Assembly (NCBI GenBank): GCA_016935885.1
Contig: JAFGQA010000105.1
Span: 1 to 56,461, forward strand
Length of the DNA stretch: 56,461 nucleotides
Direction of reading: 5' to 3'
Source: Phycisphaerae bacterium
GTDB taxonomy: Bacteria; Planctomycetota; Phycisphaerae; UBA1845; UTPLA1
The position numbers were made by a program, and so were the translations under genes. Under the pieces are notes generated by a model. That model saw only the letters and a list, made by a program, of their open reading frames with translations, had not been told where the DNA came from and made no database searches. Shown one piece after another: positions 26,939 through 35,206 of this stretch. Position 1 is the first letter of the stretch. Every line of letters starts with the position of its first letter.

Positions 26939-29082
26939 GTTCGATTGGGGATTGACGATTGGGGATTGGGGATTGGCGGTTCCCGATCGGAAGACGAGTG
27001 GACCGCCGTGCTAACGGCGGCTTCGGATGTTGCGGCGGCTGACATGAAGCGGTGATGCCAGGCGTTGAACATGGCCAGCTTCCACAGTGTCGGGCCGCAC
27101 AGCCGCCGGCGCGACGCGTGCAGGTCCCACGCGCGCCGGACCGCGTCGGGCGATATCCATTCGTGCAAGGCAGCGTGCGGGCAAAGCAGCTCGTCGTGGA
27201 ATCGATCGCGAAGCGGCCCGGTGAACCAGTCGTCGAGCGGCACGTCAAAGCCGGACTTGCGACGCCGGGCGATGCGTGAAGGGCGAATAGCGAATAGCGA
27301 ATGGCGAATAGCGAATAGCGAATGGCGAATAGCGAATAGCGAATGGCGAATAGCGAATGGCGAATAGCGAGTGGCGAATGGCGCATGGCTCGTGGCTGAT
27401 CGCTGACGGCTGACGGCTTCTTGGCGAAGCTGTCGCTCCACGGCCCGTCGTAGTGGGAGCTTGCCCGCGGTGCCGCGGATGCCGCCGGTGCCGCGGATGC
27501 GGTCTCGTGGGGGGATGGACCAGACGTATTCGATGAACCTGTGGTCGAGCATGGGCGAACGGACCTCGAGGCCGTGGGCCATGCTGGCCCGGTCCACCTT
27601 GGTGAGGATTCCGTCGGCGAGCCCGAGGCGGATGTCGACGTATTGACATCGGGATAGATGATCTGGCGCGTCGCAGCGATGGTAAAGCTCGCGGACGTGG
27701 TCGATGGGGTCATAGCCGTCGATGCCGCCGGCAACATCCGGGTCCAACATACGTCGAGCTTCGCCGGGGTCCATCGTGGCGATGGATAGGCCGTGTGCCG
27801 TCGGGGCGTCCTCGGCCAGGTTTCGCAGCGTCGCCGCCGCACGGAGGGCCCGCGGCATCCACGGCCGGTTCGGATAGACCGAGGCAAGCGGGGCGAGCAG
27901 GGCACGCCGCATCGCTCGGGGCGCAATACGACGGAAGATTTCCTCGTATGAGTCAAACCGGTAGCGGCGGTAGCCGGCCATGGTTTCGTCGCCACCGTCG
28001 CCGGACAGGGCGACCTTGACGTGGCGGCGAGCCTGCTGCGATAGGTAGTACGTCGGAATGGCGGACGCGTCGGCGAAGGGCTCGTCGAAGTGCCAGCAGA
28101 GCGTGTCAACGATCTCGGCCGCGTCGGGCCGGACGAGTTCCTCGTGGTGCTGCGTCTGTAGCAGTGTCGCCACCTCGCGTGCATGGGCGCGCTCGTCGAA
28201 CGGCTGCTCCGCGAAGCCGCATGTGACCGTCACGATGTCGTCTCGGGCGAGCTGCGACATGGCGGTGACGACCGCGCTGGAGTCGAGCCCGCCGCTGAGG
28301 AAAGCGCCGACGGGAACATCGGCGATCAGGCGCGGCCGCGTCGCCTGCTTGAGGCGGTGCCAGATCTGCTCGGATATCGTTTCGATCGGTTCGTCAGTCC
28401 AGCCGTTGTGCTGCAAGTCCCAGTATTGCTCGACCACCAGCCGACCGTTGCGGAAGGTCAGTAGGTGACCGGCCGGGAGCTTGTGGATGTTCTTGAAGAT
28501 GGTCTTCGGCGCCGGGATGAAGCTGAAGGTCAGGTAGTCGATCAGGGATGTCGGGTCGATTTCGGCTCGAACACCCGGCGCCGCCAGAACCGCCTTCAGT
28601 TCCGAGCCGAAGACCAGGCGGGTCCCGTCACAATGGTAATACAGCGGCTTGACGCCCAGGCGATCGCGGGCGAGCAACAACATCCGGTCGCGCTGGTCCC
28701 AAACGGCGAACGCAAACATGCCGTCCATGGAATCAAGGCAGCGGCGGCCGTGCTCCTCGTACAGGTGGACGAGACATTCGGAGTCGCTAGCCGACCGAAA
28801 GACGTGGCCCCGAGCGATCAACTCGTCGCGGAGCTCGAGGAAGTTATAGATCTCGCCGTTTACCACCGCCCAGACGGTTTCGGCCTCGTTGGCGATAGGC
28901 TGGCGGCCGGTCTCCAGATCGATGATGCTCAGCCGCCGGTGGCCGAGGGCGGCGTGGCCGGCGACGTATTGGCCGCCGTCGTCGGGCCCGCGGTGCACGA
29001 GGCAGTCGAGCATCGGGGCCAGCGCGCGGCGATCAGTCTCGGTGATTGGCTCTTGACTGACGATGCCGGTGAGGCCGCACAT
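26926..29082 (-). CDS. AsnB-type glutamine amidotransferase (asparagine synthase-like, PEP-CTERM style)
   Basis: A 718-residue enzyme with an N-terminal glutaminase (catalytic Cys2 in MCGLTGI, RLSIIDL, NGEIYN) and an ATP-pyrophosphatase synthase domain (FLSGGLDSSAVVTAM, SGDGGDETMAGYRRY, DRASMAHGLEVRSPMLDH). It would use glutamine nitrogen to amidate an acid on a sugar or amino acid; in exosortase loci this family modifies exopolysaccharide. It is longer than the usual ~600-640 residues because about 50 residues, mainly SLFAIRH heptads from a 7-bp microsatellite, are inserted before the conserved RRKSGFDVPL segment. A second repeat-derived tail ends the protein (PIPNPQSSIPN). It forms an operon with the PaaK-like gene. 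Confidence 0.85.
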   Translation of the reverse strand: MCGLTGIVSQEPITETDRRALAPMLDCLVHRGPDDGGQYVAGHAALGHRRLSIIDLETGRQPIANEAETVWAVVNGEIYNFLELRDELIARGHVFRSASDSECLVHLYEEHGRRCLDSMDGMFAFAVWDQRDRMLLLARDRLGVKPLYYHCDGTRLVFGSELKAVLAAPGVRAEIDPTSLIDYLTFSFIPAPKTIFKNIHKLPAGHLLTFRNGRLVVEQYWDLQHNGWTDEPIETISEQIWHRLKQATRPRLIADVPVGAFLSGGLDSSAVVTAMSQLARDDIVTVTCGFAEQPFDERAHAREVATLLQTQHHEELVRPDAAEIVDTLCWHFDEPFADASAIPTYYLSQQARRHVKVALSGDGGDETMAGYRRYRFDSYEEIFRRIAPRAMRRALLAPLASVYPNRPWMPRALRAAATLRNLAEDAPTAHGLSIATMDPGEARRMLDPDVAGGIDGYDPIDHVRELYHRCDAPDHLSRCQYVDIRLGLADGILTKVDRASMAHGLEVRSPMLDHRFIEYVWSIPPRDRIRGTGGIRGTAGKLPLRRAVERQLRQEAVSRQRSATSHAPFATRYSPFAIRHSLFAIRHSLFAIRHSLFAIRPSRIARRRKSGFDVPLDDWFTGPLRDRFHDELLCPHAALHEWISPDAVRRAWDLHASRRRLCGPTLWKLAMFNAWHHRFMSAAATSEAAVSTAVHSSSDREPPIPNPQSSIPNRTCTR
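26942..26982. repeat. GATTGGG microsatellite at the asnB-paaK junction
   Basis: Tandem units of GATTGGG and GATTGAC type at the 3' end of the asnB-like gene encode the repeat-derived C-terminal tail PIPNPQSSIPN. Confidence 0.7.
27284..27418. repeat. CGAATRG 7-bp microsatellite within the asnB-like gene
   Basis: About nineteen tandem units, mostly CGAATAG or CGAATGG and decaying toward CTGACGG at one side. Three units equal 21 bp, so the array is read as a perfect heptapeptide repeat on the minus strand. Confidence 0.9.
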
Positions 29083-29385
29083 GGTTGAGCCGTCGGCCCT
29101 TCAGCGTAAGGTGGCTGGTCGTCGCGTCCAAGAGCCTCCGACTTTGGTCGGGGGGTGCTTTCTTGGACCCGTGGTTTACAAGCCGAGGCGCACTTGGCCG
29201 GCGCAGGCACCCCTCGGCCAAGGCCGAGGGCTCTTTGTTGGGGCTCCTGGGCCTCCAACACGACGGCCTTGCACTGTGGGGCTCATAGCATCATCGGCTT
29301 ATTCCGAACTTGGCTGGACTGTGGGGCCACGGAGATGTACAGTTGGCGACAGCGGCAGTGAGGCCGAATCCGCAGGAGGTCCCCG
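29083..29385. other. Intergenic region with perfect hairpin
   Basis: The region between the asnB-like gene and tatA holds a perfect 9-bp hairpin CCCTCGGCC-AA-GGCCGAGGG (29,211-29,230) followed by CTCTTTGTT, and a second weaker hairpin CCTCCGAC-TTTG-GTCGGGGG near 29,125. Neither follows a plus-strand gene, so they are more likely repeats than terminators. No gene was seen. Confidence 0.5.
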
Positions 29386-29658
29386 ATGAGCGTCCCTCAA
29401 TACGCCCTGTCGTTTCTTCAAAGTCTTGGCTGGCCGGAGATGCTGGTCATCGGGCTGATTGCCCTGCTGATCTTCGGCCGGCGCCTGCCCGAGGTGGGCC
29501 GCTCACTTGGCAAGGGCATCGTCGAGTTCAAGAAGGGCTTGAAAGACACAGGAAGCGAAGTCAAGAACGGCCTGCCGTCAGAATCGGATTTTCGCAAAGA
29601 CAACGCCCACCAGCCAAAGGACGAAGACAAGCCGAACGGGGACTTCAACAAGCCGTAG
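29386..29658 (+). CDS. tatA: Twin-arginine translocase protein TatA/E
   Basis: A 90-residue TatA-type protein that forms the pore of the Tat pathway for export of folded proteins. It shows one membrane helix (MLVIGLIALLIF), the hallmark FGRRLPEVGRSLGKG hinge and amphipathic helix (IVEFKKGLKDTGSEVKNG), and a charged disordered tail. ATG 29386 is preceded by AGGAGGT. No tatC is present nearby. The size and motif order are complete. Confidence 0.9.
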   Translation: MSVPQYALSFLQSLGWPEMLVIGLIALLIFGRRLPEVGRSLGKGIVEFKKGLKDTGSEVKNGLPSESDFRKDNAHQPKDEDKPNGDFNKP

Positions 29659-29868
29659 GTTGCTCCAGTGCGTCATCCCCAGTAGTGCCCCCTCCATATA
29701 AGGAGCCCATCTGAGGGGATACCGATCCTGGAAGGAACTTGCCCCAGAAGTGTGGCACCTGCGCCGAAGCCTGTGTCGGCGCCGTCCCACAGATGCTCGC
29801 CCAAGCTGCCCCGACAAACGGCTGCCGCGCCGACGAGCCCTTCAACGTGTTGACGTTGCTGCGTTTCG

Positions 29869-30474
29869 CTACGCCCGCTCGCCGAACAGGAGTTCCATCA
29901 CCAAGGTGATGGTCTGCTCGACGATCGCCGGCGTGGCGTGGCCCGAGATGTCCAGTGGGTCGATGAGCGCGAAGCCGATGGCGGCGTGAATCAATTGCCA
30001 CGCCAGGCCCGATGCCTCTACGTCGCCGCGAACCTGCCCGGCACGTTGGGCCCGCTTGATTGCGTTGGTCAGGAACTGGTTGTACTGCTGATAGTGCCTT
30101 CGGAGCGCGGCCTGAATCTCGGGCTCGTTGGGCTCGGCCTGGGCGGCGAAGATGACCCGGTAAAGCTGCTCCATTCGAGGATTGGCGATCGCCGGGTTCA
30201 GCCTCAGTAGGATGCGAAGCTGGTCCAGGGGCGATTTCAGCGGCGCGGTCGCCTTACGCCATTCCCTCAGGACCTCCTTGCCGACCTGATCGAGCAGGGC
30301 GACGAACAGATCGTGCTTGCTGGCGAAGTGCTGGTACAAAACGGGCTGGGTCACCCCCGCGGCCTTGGCCAGCCGCGCGGTGGTCGTGCCCTTGTATCCG
30401 TAATTCGCAAAGCACTTGATGGATGCTTCCAGCAGTTGCCGGCGACGATCCGTCGCCTTCATGCGCGGGGCCAT
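29869..30474 (-). CDS. TetR-family transcriptional regulator
   Basis: A 201-residue TetR-type repressor. The N-terminal helix-turn-helix is RRRQLLEASIKCFANYGYKGTTTARLAKAAGVTQPVLYQHFASKHDLF (shown here across its length as RRQLLEASIKCF, TTTARLAKAAGV and LYQHFASKHDLF in order). The C-terminal ligand domain is helical and unspecific. Its target cannot be given: the next genes are an exported hydrolase-like protein and tatA, neither in a typical TetR arrangement. An 8-bp ACGTCGAA array lies directly upstream of the start, in its likely promoter region. Confidence 0.85.
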   Translation of the reverse strand: MAPRMKATDRRRQLLEASIKCFANYGYKGTTTARLAKAAGVTQPVLYQHFASKHDLFVALLDQVGKEVLREWRKATAPLKSPLDQLRILLRLNPAIANPRMEQLYRVIFAAQAEPNEPEIQAALRRHYQQYNQFLTNAIKRAQRAGQVRGDVEASGLAWQLIHAAIGFALIDPLDISGHATPAIVEQTITLVMELLFGERA

Positions 30475-30905
30475 GGGGACATTGGAAAGTCAGAACGTCA
30501 GGAAGTCAAAACGTCGAAACGTCGAAACGCCGAAACGGCGAAACGTCAAAGCACCAACAAGGCGGCACGTCGCGACGTCGAGGTGCTGGAACATCAAAGA
30601 CCTATTGCAGGCACCGCCTGTACGACGCAGCACCGTGTGCGTGACAGTTTGGGCGGGTGCCACTGGCAGCTTGCCTGCCAGTGTGTGTGCCCCATGCGCC
30701 CACCAGAGAGACCGCACGGGCGGACAAGCCGGCCGTGGCGCCAAGAATCGAATACCGCCGGAAATGTCATGGACCCCGCAGCACCCGTCTCAAAGCCGTG
30801 GCACCGGCGTCAAAGCCGGCGTTTCATTACGGGCCGCGGGCCCGCGTGCCTCGCGAAGACGCCTGTTGCCACAAGGCTCATCCGGATGGCTTTCCAGGAC
30901 GCACA
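30475..30905. repeat. Repeat-rich gap: ACGTCGAA array and hairpin elements
   Basis: From 30,509 to 30,549 there are five 8-bp units of ACGTCGAA type. From about 30,650 to 30,770 a composite repeat holds ACTGGCAGCTTGCCTGCCAGT, CGCCCACCAGAGAGACCG and a CATGGACC end; its inverse occurs near 50,300-50,430. No gene was seen. Confidence 0.7.
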
Positions 30906-31823
30906 CTACGGCGAGCCCTTCGGCCGGGTCGCATCGACGGGCACAGAGCCCCGGCGGCTGGTGTCGGCGACGTCCGATTCCGGGCGTTCACGCGATTCCG
31001 GGCGTTCACGATCGTTACTGGTGGTGTCTTGGATACCAAGCAGTTGCTGGTCGTTGCCCATCAGCGCGCCCGCGAGGTACGTGCGGACGAAGTCGCGCCG
31101 CGTGGAATCGGTATGACCCCCGCCGTAGCCGCAGTCGGCGAACTCTCGGCGAAACGGGACGTTGTGGAGCTTGCGGTATTGGAGCTTGGTGTCCGGCCCG
31201 ACCTGCGGCGGCAGACGGAAGCCCTCGATGCCGGCCACACCGTCCGCGGCGGAGCTGCGATCCACCGTGCCGGTGTACCACACCACGTTGCGCAAGATCC
31301 GGTCGTAGGGCGAGCAGAGGACGTACAGCCCCCCCTTGATGCGCCGCAGGGCCCGCGTCATGTCGTATTTGCTGGACAGGCTGCACCCGAGGAAAACGAC
31401 CCTGCCGACTCCGACGCCCTCGGGGAGGTACTCGATGGCAAACGTCGCGATGCCGGTCCCGGCCGACAGGGCGATGACGTTGATCTCCTGGTCGGGATAC
31501 TCATGTCGGTACTGCTTGATCCAACTCGCCAGCTTGGCCGCCTGCGCGCGATTCCGGCCGAGGTTCATCTGGTCGCCGGCGTGCGTCATGCCCTGCCAGG
31601 AGAAGACCTTGACAAGCCCCTCGTAGCCGGCATCCGCCAGGCCACGTGGGACGTCCCAGGAGCCCACGTTGCCAACCGGGCCGGCCCCGCCTACGTAGTA
31701 GGTGATGCCGCTGCTCGGATCGCCGCTCTCTCGGGCCGTGGCGATATACTCGACGACCGGCGCACAGCCGATCGCCGGGGACAGCAGCGCTGCAAAGAAG
31801 ATGGCGATGGTTGACGGACGCAA
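30906..31823 (-). CDS. Exported alpha/beta hydrolase-like protein
   Basis: A 305-residue predicted lipoprotein: the signal peptide MRPSTIAIFFAALLSPAIGC has a Cys at a lipobox position. The body has an alpha/beta hydrolase look: a YYVGGAGPVGNV segment, then INVIALSAGTGIATFAIEYL, where the Ser lies in a nucleophile-elbow position (ALSAG), and a C-terminal HNVPFRREFADCGYGGGHTDS with a candidate catalytic His. The substrate is unknown. The last ~40 residues (RERPESRERPESDVAD) arise from a short tandem repeat. The family assignment is inferred from motif order only. Confidence 0.6.
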   Translation of the reverse strand: MRPSTIAIFFAALLSPAIGCAPVVEYIATARESGDPSSGITYYVGGAGPVGNVGSWDVPRGLADAGYEGLVKVFSWQGMTHAGDQMNLGRNRAQAAKLASWIKQYRHEYPDQEINVIALSAGTGIATFAIEYLPEGVGVGRVVFLGCSLSSKYDMTRALRRIKGGLYVLCSPYDRILRNVVWYTGTVDRSSAADGVAGIEGFRLPPQVGPDTKLQYRKLHNVPFRREFADCGYGGGHTDSTRRDFVRTYLAGALMGNDQQLLGIQDTTSNDRERPESRERPESDVADTSRRGSVPVDATRPKGSP

Positions 31824-32066
31824 TGGACTCCTAACTTCAAGAATGCCAACAAGACCCGATGTGGCACCGCCACGGGCGGCAACAAACGTACGAGCCCTGG
31901 CGCCCGTGCCACGGTGGTTGCTAAGACTCCCTGCTGGGCGATGGGGGGGCGCCGCTGGCCGGGGAGTACACCTTCCGCGCCGGTGATCTCCGATCGCCGC
32001 CGCCTCATCGCCGGGTATTATAGCCGCAGCCGACGACGTGTCGACCTGCTTGGGCCGTGACGGCCG
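31824..32066. repeat. Intergenic GGCGCCCGTGCCAC-type repeat
   Basis: The 243-bp gap contains an inverted pair GTGGCACCGCCACGGGCGG ... GGCGCCCGTGCCACGGTGG of the dispersed hairpin family. No gene was seen. Confidence 0.5.
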
Positions 32067-33461
32067 TTACGTTGACATGCTCTTGGTCGTGGATTGTGAT
32101 TCACGCGGGAGTTGCGCATCACTTTGGTAAACGCGCGCCGTGGCCTTGCCGGCCTTCTTCGCTTCGTACAGGGCCCGATCCGCCAACTCCAGCAGTCCCG
32201 TGTGGTCGGAGGATGGATTACTCCAAAGGCTGGCGATGCCGGCACTGATCGTGGGAGCGGGACGAACGTCCACCATCATCTTGGCACGCTGGGAAAACAG
32301 GACGATGATCCTGTCGGCGAGCGCGAGTGCCCGCTTGATGGAAAGGCCGGGCAGGATAAGGATGAATTCGTCGCCGCCATAGCGAACGGCAATGTCGTCC
32401 GCCCGCAGGCACTGGCTCAGCAGTTCGCCGGCAAACGCAAGGACCGCGTCGCCCGCCTTATGACCCAGGGTGTCGTTCAGCGTCTTGAAGTGGTCCAGGT
32501 CGAGCATGACCACGGAGAGGTCCTGCCCGGCTCCGCGCTGCGCCGCCAAGATCTCGGGTAGCTTCTCGCCGAGCATCCGGCGGTTGTTCACACCGGTGAG
32601 CGGGTCTCGCCACGCCTCACGCTGGACGCGGCGCAGGTCTCGCGTGATACGCTGGGTCTCCGCGGCGATCTTCCTGTCCAGACGCCTCTCGGACCGCTCG
32701 GCTCGCGCCCGCCACGTGCTCAATTCCTCCCGGAGTTCCAGCAGCGATCGGGCGATCGTCCCCAATTCGTCCTGGAAACCGACGGCGGAGACGGTTTGAT
32801 CCGCGTGCTCCGCGGTGGTCACCGTGTCGAGCAGCAGTGAAATCGGGCGGACGACTTGGCGCCAAAGATGTCGCGAGCACAGGAGGAACGTCAAGACGCC
32901 GACGGCTCCCAGCGAAGCGCAGAAGAGCCACACGCCGCCGGTTGGGCCTGGCAACGACGCCGACATGTCCAGAAGTAAGGCCATGCGGGCGGGGCGTTCC
33001 CGACGAAGGTGAATCCCCGTGTCCGTCTCAACACGGTATGCAACGGTACCCCCACCGGCCGATTGTGACGGCATCTTCACCACGTCGACTTCGGTGTCCG
33101 GCTGACCAGCGTGTAGAGGGGAGTTAACCAGCGGCAGGAGATCGTCATCGACGGCCGCAGCCGCGACGCGGGCGCCGGACTGGTCCCACAGAGACGCGCC
33201 CAGCACCGCCGCGTGTTCCACCAGTCGGTCGCAGGCGAGCTGCAACTCCTCGGGCGAGTGGGCGACGTCGGCCCGCAGTTGTGTCGTCAGGGCCTCCGTC
33301 ATCATGGCGGCCCCGGCGGTGCGAGTCTGCTCCCGCTGGTCCGCATCAATGAATGCGTGCAGGGCGAATCCCGCTGCGGCCACCGATAACACCGCCGCGA
33401 AGAGCGTTAGCCGGATCGATCTCTTGACCGTCAGCCGTGGTGTTCCTCCCGTTTCCCCCAT
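32067..33461 (-). CDS. Membrane-bound diguanylate cyclase (HAMP-GGDEF)
   Basis: A 464-residue GGDEF protein that would make cyclic di-GMP, often a control of exopolysaccharide and attachment. An N-terminal membrane helix (LTLFAAVLSVAAAGFALHAFI) is followed by an outer sensor domain, a second helix (GVWLFCASLGAVGVLTFLLC), a HAMP-like linker, and the cyclase domain with DPLTGVNNRRML, LDLDHFKTLNDTLGHKAGDAVL and the active-site RYGGDEFILIL. The signature is intact, so it should be active. ATG 33461 has AGGAGGG upstream. The neighbourhood of exopolysaccharide genes fits a c-di-GMP role. Confidence 0.9.
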   Translation of the reverse strand: MGETGGTPRLTVKRSIRLTLFAAVLSVAAAGFALHAFIDADQREQTRTAGAAMMTEALTTQLRADVAHSPEELQLACDRLVEHAAVLGASLWDQSGARVAAAAVDDDLLPLVNSPLHAGQPDTEVDVVKMPSQSAGGGTVAYRVETDTGIHLRRERPARMALLLDMSASLPGPTGGVWLFCASLGAVGVLTFLLCSRHLWRQVVRPISLLLDTVTTAEHADQTVSAVGFQDELGTIARSLLELREELSTWRARAERSERRLDRKIAAETQRITRDLRRVQREAWRDPLTGVNNRRMLGEKLPEILAAQRGAGQDLSVVMLDLDHFKTLNDTLGHKAGDAVLAFAGELLSQCLRADDIAVRYGGDEFILILPGLSIKRALALADRIIVLFSQRAKMMVDVRPAPTISAGIASLWSNPSSDHTGLLELADRALYEAKKAGKATARVYQSDAQLPRESQSTTKSMST

Positions 33462-33922
33462 GTGTGCGCACCCTCCTGTTGCCCGTGGCAATTGTTCCGG
33501 AGGCCGTGGCCTATCAACCGGCGCAATCCCCCTAGCGGCCTCGAATCCCTCACGGGGGAGAGTGCGTGCGAGGATGCCGTGCCAGGAACGCTCGGCACTC
33601 CAACAGTACGATACGATTCAAGGAGACACAAACAGCGCGGCGGCAAGGCCGTCAGCCCCTGGCAAAACTGTGGCACCGGCGCCAAAGCCGCTGGTCTTCA
33701 CGGTCAGGAATGGCGTTTCCGAACCGGTGTTCTCCCTTTTTCCACAGACTGCTCTCGGACGACCGGACCGGCCCCGCGCCGGCGGTCCGATAGACCGGGC
33801 CGCACTTGCTCAAGATCCCACCTATCGGGCAAAACCCGACCTATCGCGCAAGGCCCGACCCATTGCGCAAAACCCGACCTATCGGACAGCTTTGGCGTCC
33901 TTTCTTGTACCGGTCCGCTCAG
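33462..33922. other. Repeat-rich non-coding region with a 19-bp tandem repeat
   Basis: The region holds a composite hairpin repeat at about 33,660-33,750 (CTGTGGCACCGGCGCC, TCACGGTCAGGAATGGCGTT), the same as at 10,480 and 38,290. From about 33,808 to 33,890 there are four units of a 19-bp tandem repeat of CCCGACCTATCGCGCAAAA type. No gene was seen. Confidence 0.7.
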
Positions 33923-34041
33923 GCGTCGCGCGAAGACAACATGACCGATTGTGCCGCTTGGCCGGCCTGCTGGCTCGCCGTTTGGCGGACCTGCCCGCCG
34001 GCAGGCGGATCAACGGTTTACGTTGTCTCTGCTCGGCTTCT
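33923..34041 (-). repeat. Stop-codon-linked 118-bp repeat, copy A
   Basis: On the minus strand this copy begins directly at the stop codon of the small exported-protein gene (TGAGAAGCCGAGCAG) and ends at CTTCGCGCGACGCC. It matches copies B (38,149) and C (42,337) through most of its length. The ends are an imperfect inverted repeat of about 30 bp, and the centre has a CCTGCC/GGCAGG hairpin. Confidence 0.85.
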
Positions 34042-34220
34042 CACTCGCTGAGCAGATCCTGCACGAACGGCTGGACGTCGCCTGTGACGTCCGGCAGGGC
34101 CGATCGAACCGGGGCATCGCCTTCGGCCCGCCGGGAACACCTGGTCCCAAGCAGGGCAGGGACCACGACGGCCACGGCGATCGGGAACACGAGACATCGA
34201 TATCTGCGAGTCACGAACAT
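34041..34220 (-). CDS. Small exported hypothetical protein (59 aa)
   Basis: A 59-residue protein with a basic start and a hydrophobic segment (CLVFPIAVAVVVPALLG), then a short mature part (LPDVTGDVQPFVQDLLSE). A GAGGG box lies upstream of the ATG. I do not recognise a family, although short planctomycete proteins with an F-x-x-x-LL end of this sort seem familiar. A stop-linked dispersed repeat starts right at its stop codon, as at two other genes in this window, which supports it being a true gene. Confidence 0.5.
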   Translation of the reverse strand: MFVTRRYRCLVFPIAVAVVVPALLGTRCSRRAEGDAPVRSALPDVTGDVQPFVQDLLSE

Positions 34221-34517
34221 GCTGAGTATTCCCTCAAAACGTTGTCTTGTTGCACGAGCGAAGATGGCGCTACGAGCGGTGCCACTGGCGGCTCGCCCGC
34301 CAGCGCCCCCACACGTGATGGACCCACGGGCAGACAAGCTGCCCGTGCCACACGTGCGTATGCTGATTCCTCAAAAGCTCAAATAGGGGAGACTTTGGCA
34401 TCATAGCAGAGTCCTGCATTGGCGTGGCATGGGTAAGCGAAGCCGCCAACGGCGGCGGAGTCTACCCGTGCGCATCCATTCCAGCCTGTCCTCACGGGTA
34501 ATGAGCGACCCACCCCT

Positions 34518-34952
34518 GTGGGGCGGGCCGTTCGTTACCCATGCCATCCCGTCGCGTGCGCATCTTCAATCCACCAAGTGCGCGTCTTCAATCCACCAAG
34601 TGCGCATCAGGCCGGGCCGAGTGCCATTACGCCTGGGGCTGCCAAGAAGCATATCAAGCCGGGTGAAACGACACAGGCCGAGGTGATAGGAGTTTTCGGA
34701 ACGCCCAACATCATCACCCACAAGCACGACACCGAGATGTGGGTGTATGACAAGGTCTCGAGCAAACAGACCAGCGCGGCGTTCGGCATCGGCGGCAGCG
34801 GCGGTGGGGCCGGCAGCGGCGGATTCGGCGGCGGCGGCCTCGCTGGTGGCGTCGGGTCAAGCGAACGCTCTGAAACGACGGTCATGCTCATCATCTACTA
34901 CGACGAGAACGATGTCGTGCGTGATTACAAGATCAGCCAAACGAAGTTCTGA
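34518..34952 (+). CDS. SmpA/BamE-like domain protein, 5' end probably disrupted
   Basis: The C-terminal ~110 residues look like a SmpA/OmlA (BamE) type domain: HIKPGETTQAEVIGVFGTPNIITHKHDTEMWVYDKV, given here as its order of IKPGETTQAEV, FGTPN and EMWVYDKV, then a glycine-rich loop and TVMLIIYYDENDVVRDYKIS. Proteins of this kind are normally lipoproteins, but no signal peptide or lipobox is found upstream. Instead the ORF begins in repeat DNA with a 22-bp tandem duplication. I infer that the original N-terminus was lost or that translation starts late, and the gene may be decayed. The start is therefore nominal. Confidence 0.5.
   Translation: MGRAVRYPCHPVACASSIHQVRVFNPPSAHQAGPSAITPGAAKKHIKPGETTQAEVIGVFGTPNIITHKHDTEMWVYDKVSSKQTSAAFGIGGSGGGAGSGGFGGGGLAGGVGSSERSETTVMLIIYYDENDVVRDYKISQTKF
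34556..34608. repeat. 22-bp tandem repeat at the 5' end of the BamE-like ORF
   Basis: Two full units and a partial third of GTGCGCATCTTCAATCCACC-AA type. The unit length is not a multiple of three, so its expansion shifts the frame of the adjoining ORF. Confidence 0.85.
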
Positions 34953-34999
34953 GAGGCCGCTCGATGAACCGGAATCGCTTCTCGATTAAGAGCCTATCC

Positions 35000-35080
35000 C
35001 GAAATCTCCTGTGGCACGGGCCTCTGGCCCGTGATGAAACACCGGCGAGACGCCGGTGCCACAGTCTTGGGACAGGCTTT
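35000..35080. repeat. Dispersed GGCACCGGCGTCTCGCC hairpin repeat
   Basis: Paired hairpins CACGGGCCTCTGGCCCGTG and CACCGGCGAGACGCCGGTG flank a short ATGAAA spacer, closing with CCACAGTCTTGGGACAGG. It is the same design as the copy at 6,425-6,495. Confidence 0.7.
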
Positions 35081-35206
35081 AAGTTGACGCGGACCGGATG
35101 CTCGCGAGGAGAGACGGCCTGGGCTCCGCGATGGGCGCAGTTCCCTGTTGGGGAACCGCAGCTTACCATAGCAGCGTCGATCCGATCGCTAGGATACTAA
35201 GCTGCC

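Noticed and set aside
27284..27418. Tandem repeats as a CRISPR array
   Set aside because: The units are 7 bp without unique spacers and are read through as protein; no cas gene is present. The same holds for the 8-, 19-, 22- and 44-bp arrays.
33304..34386. Plus-strand ORF of 360 codons across the GGDEF 5' end and repeats
   Set aside because: It runs through several dispersed repeats and the antisense of the cyclase gene, and has no recognisable protein character.
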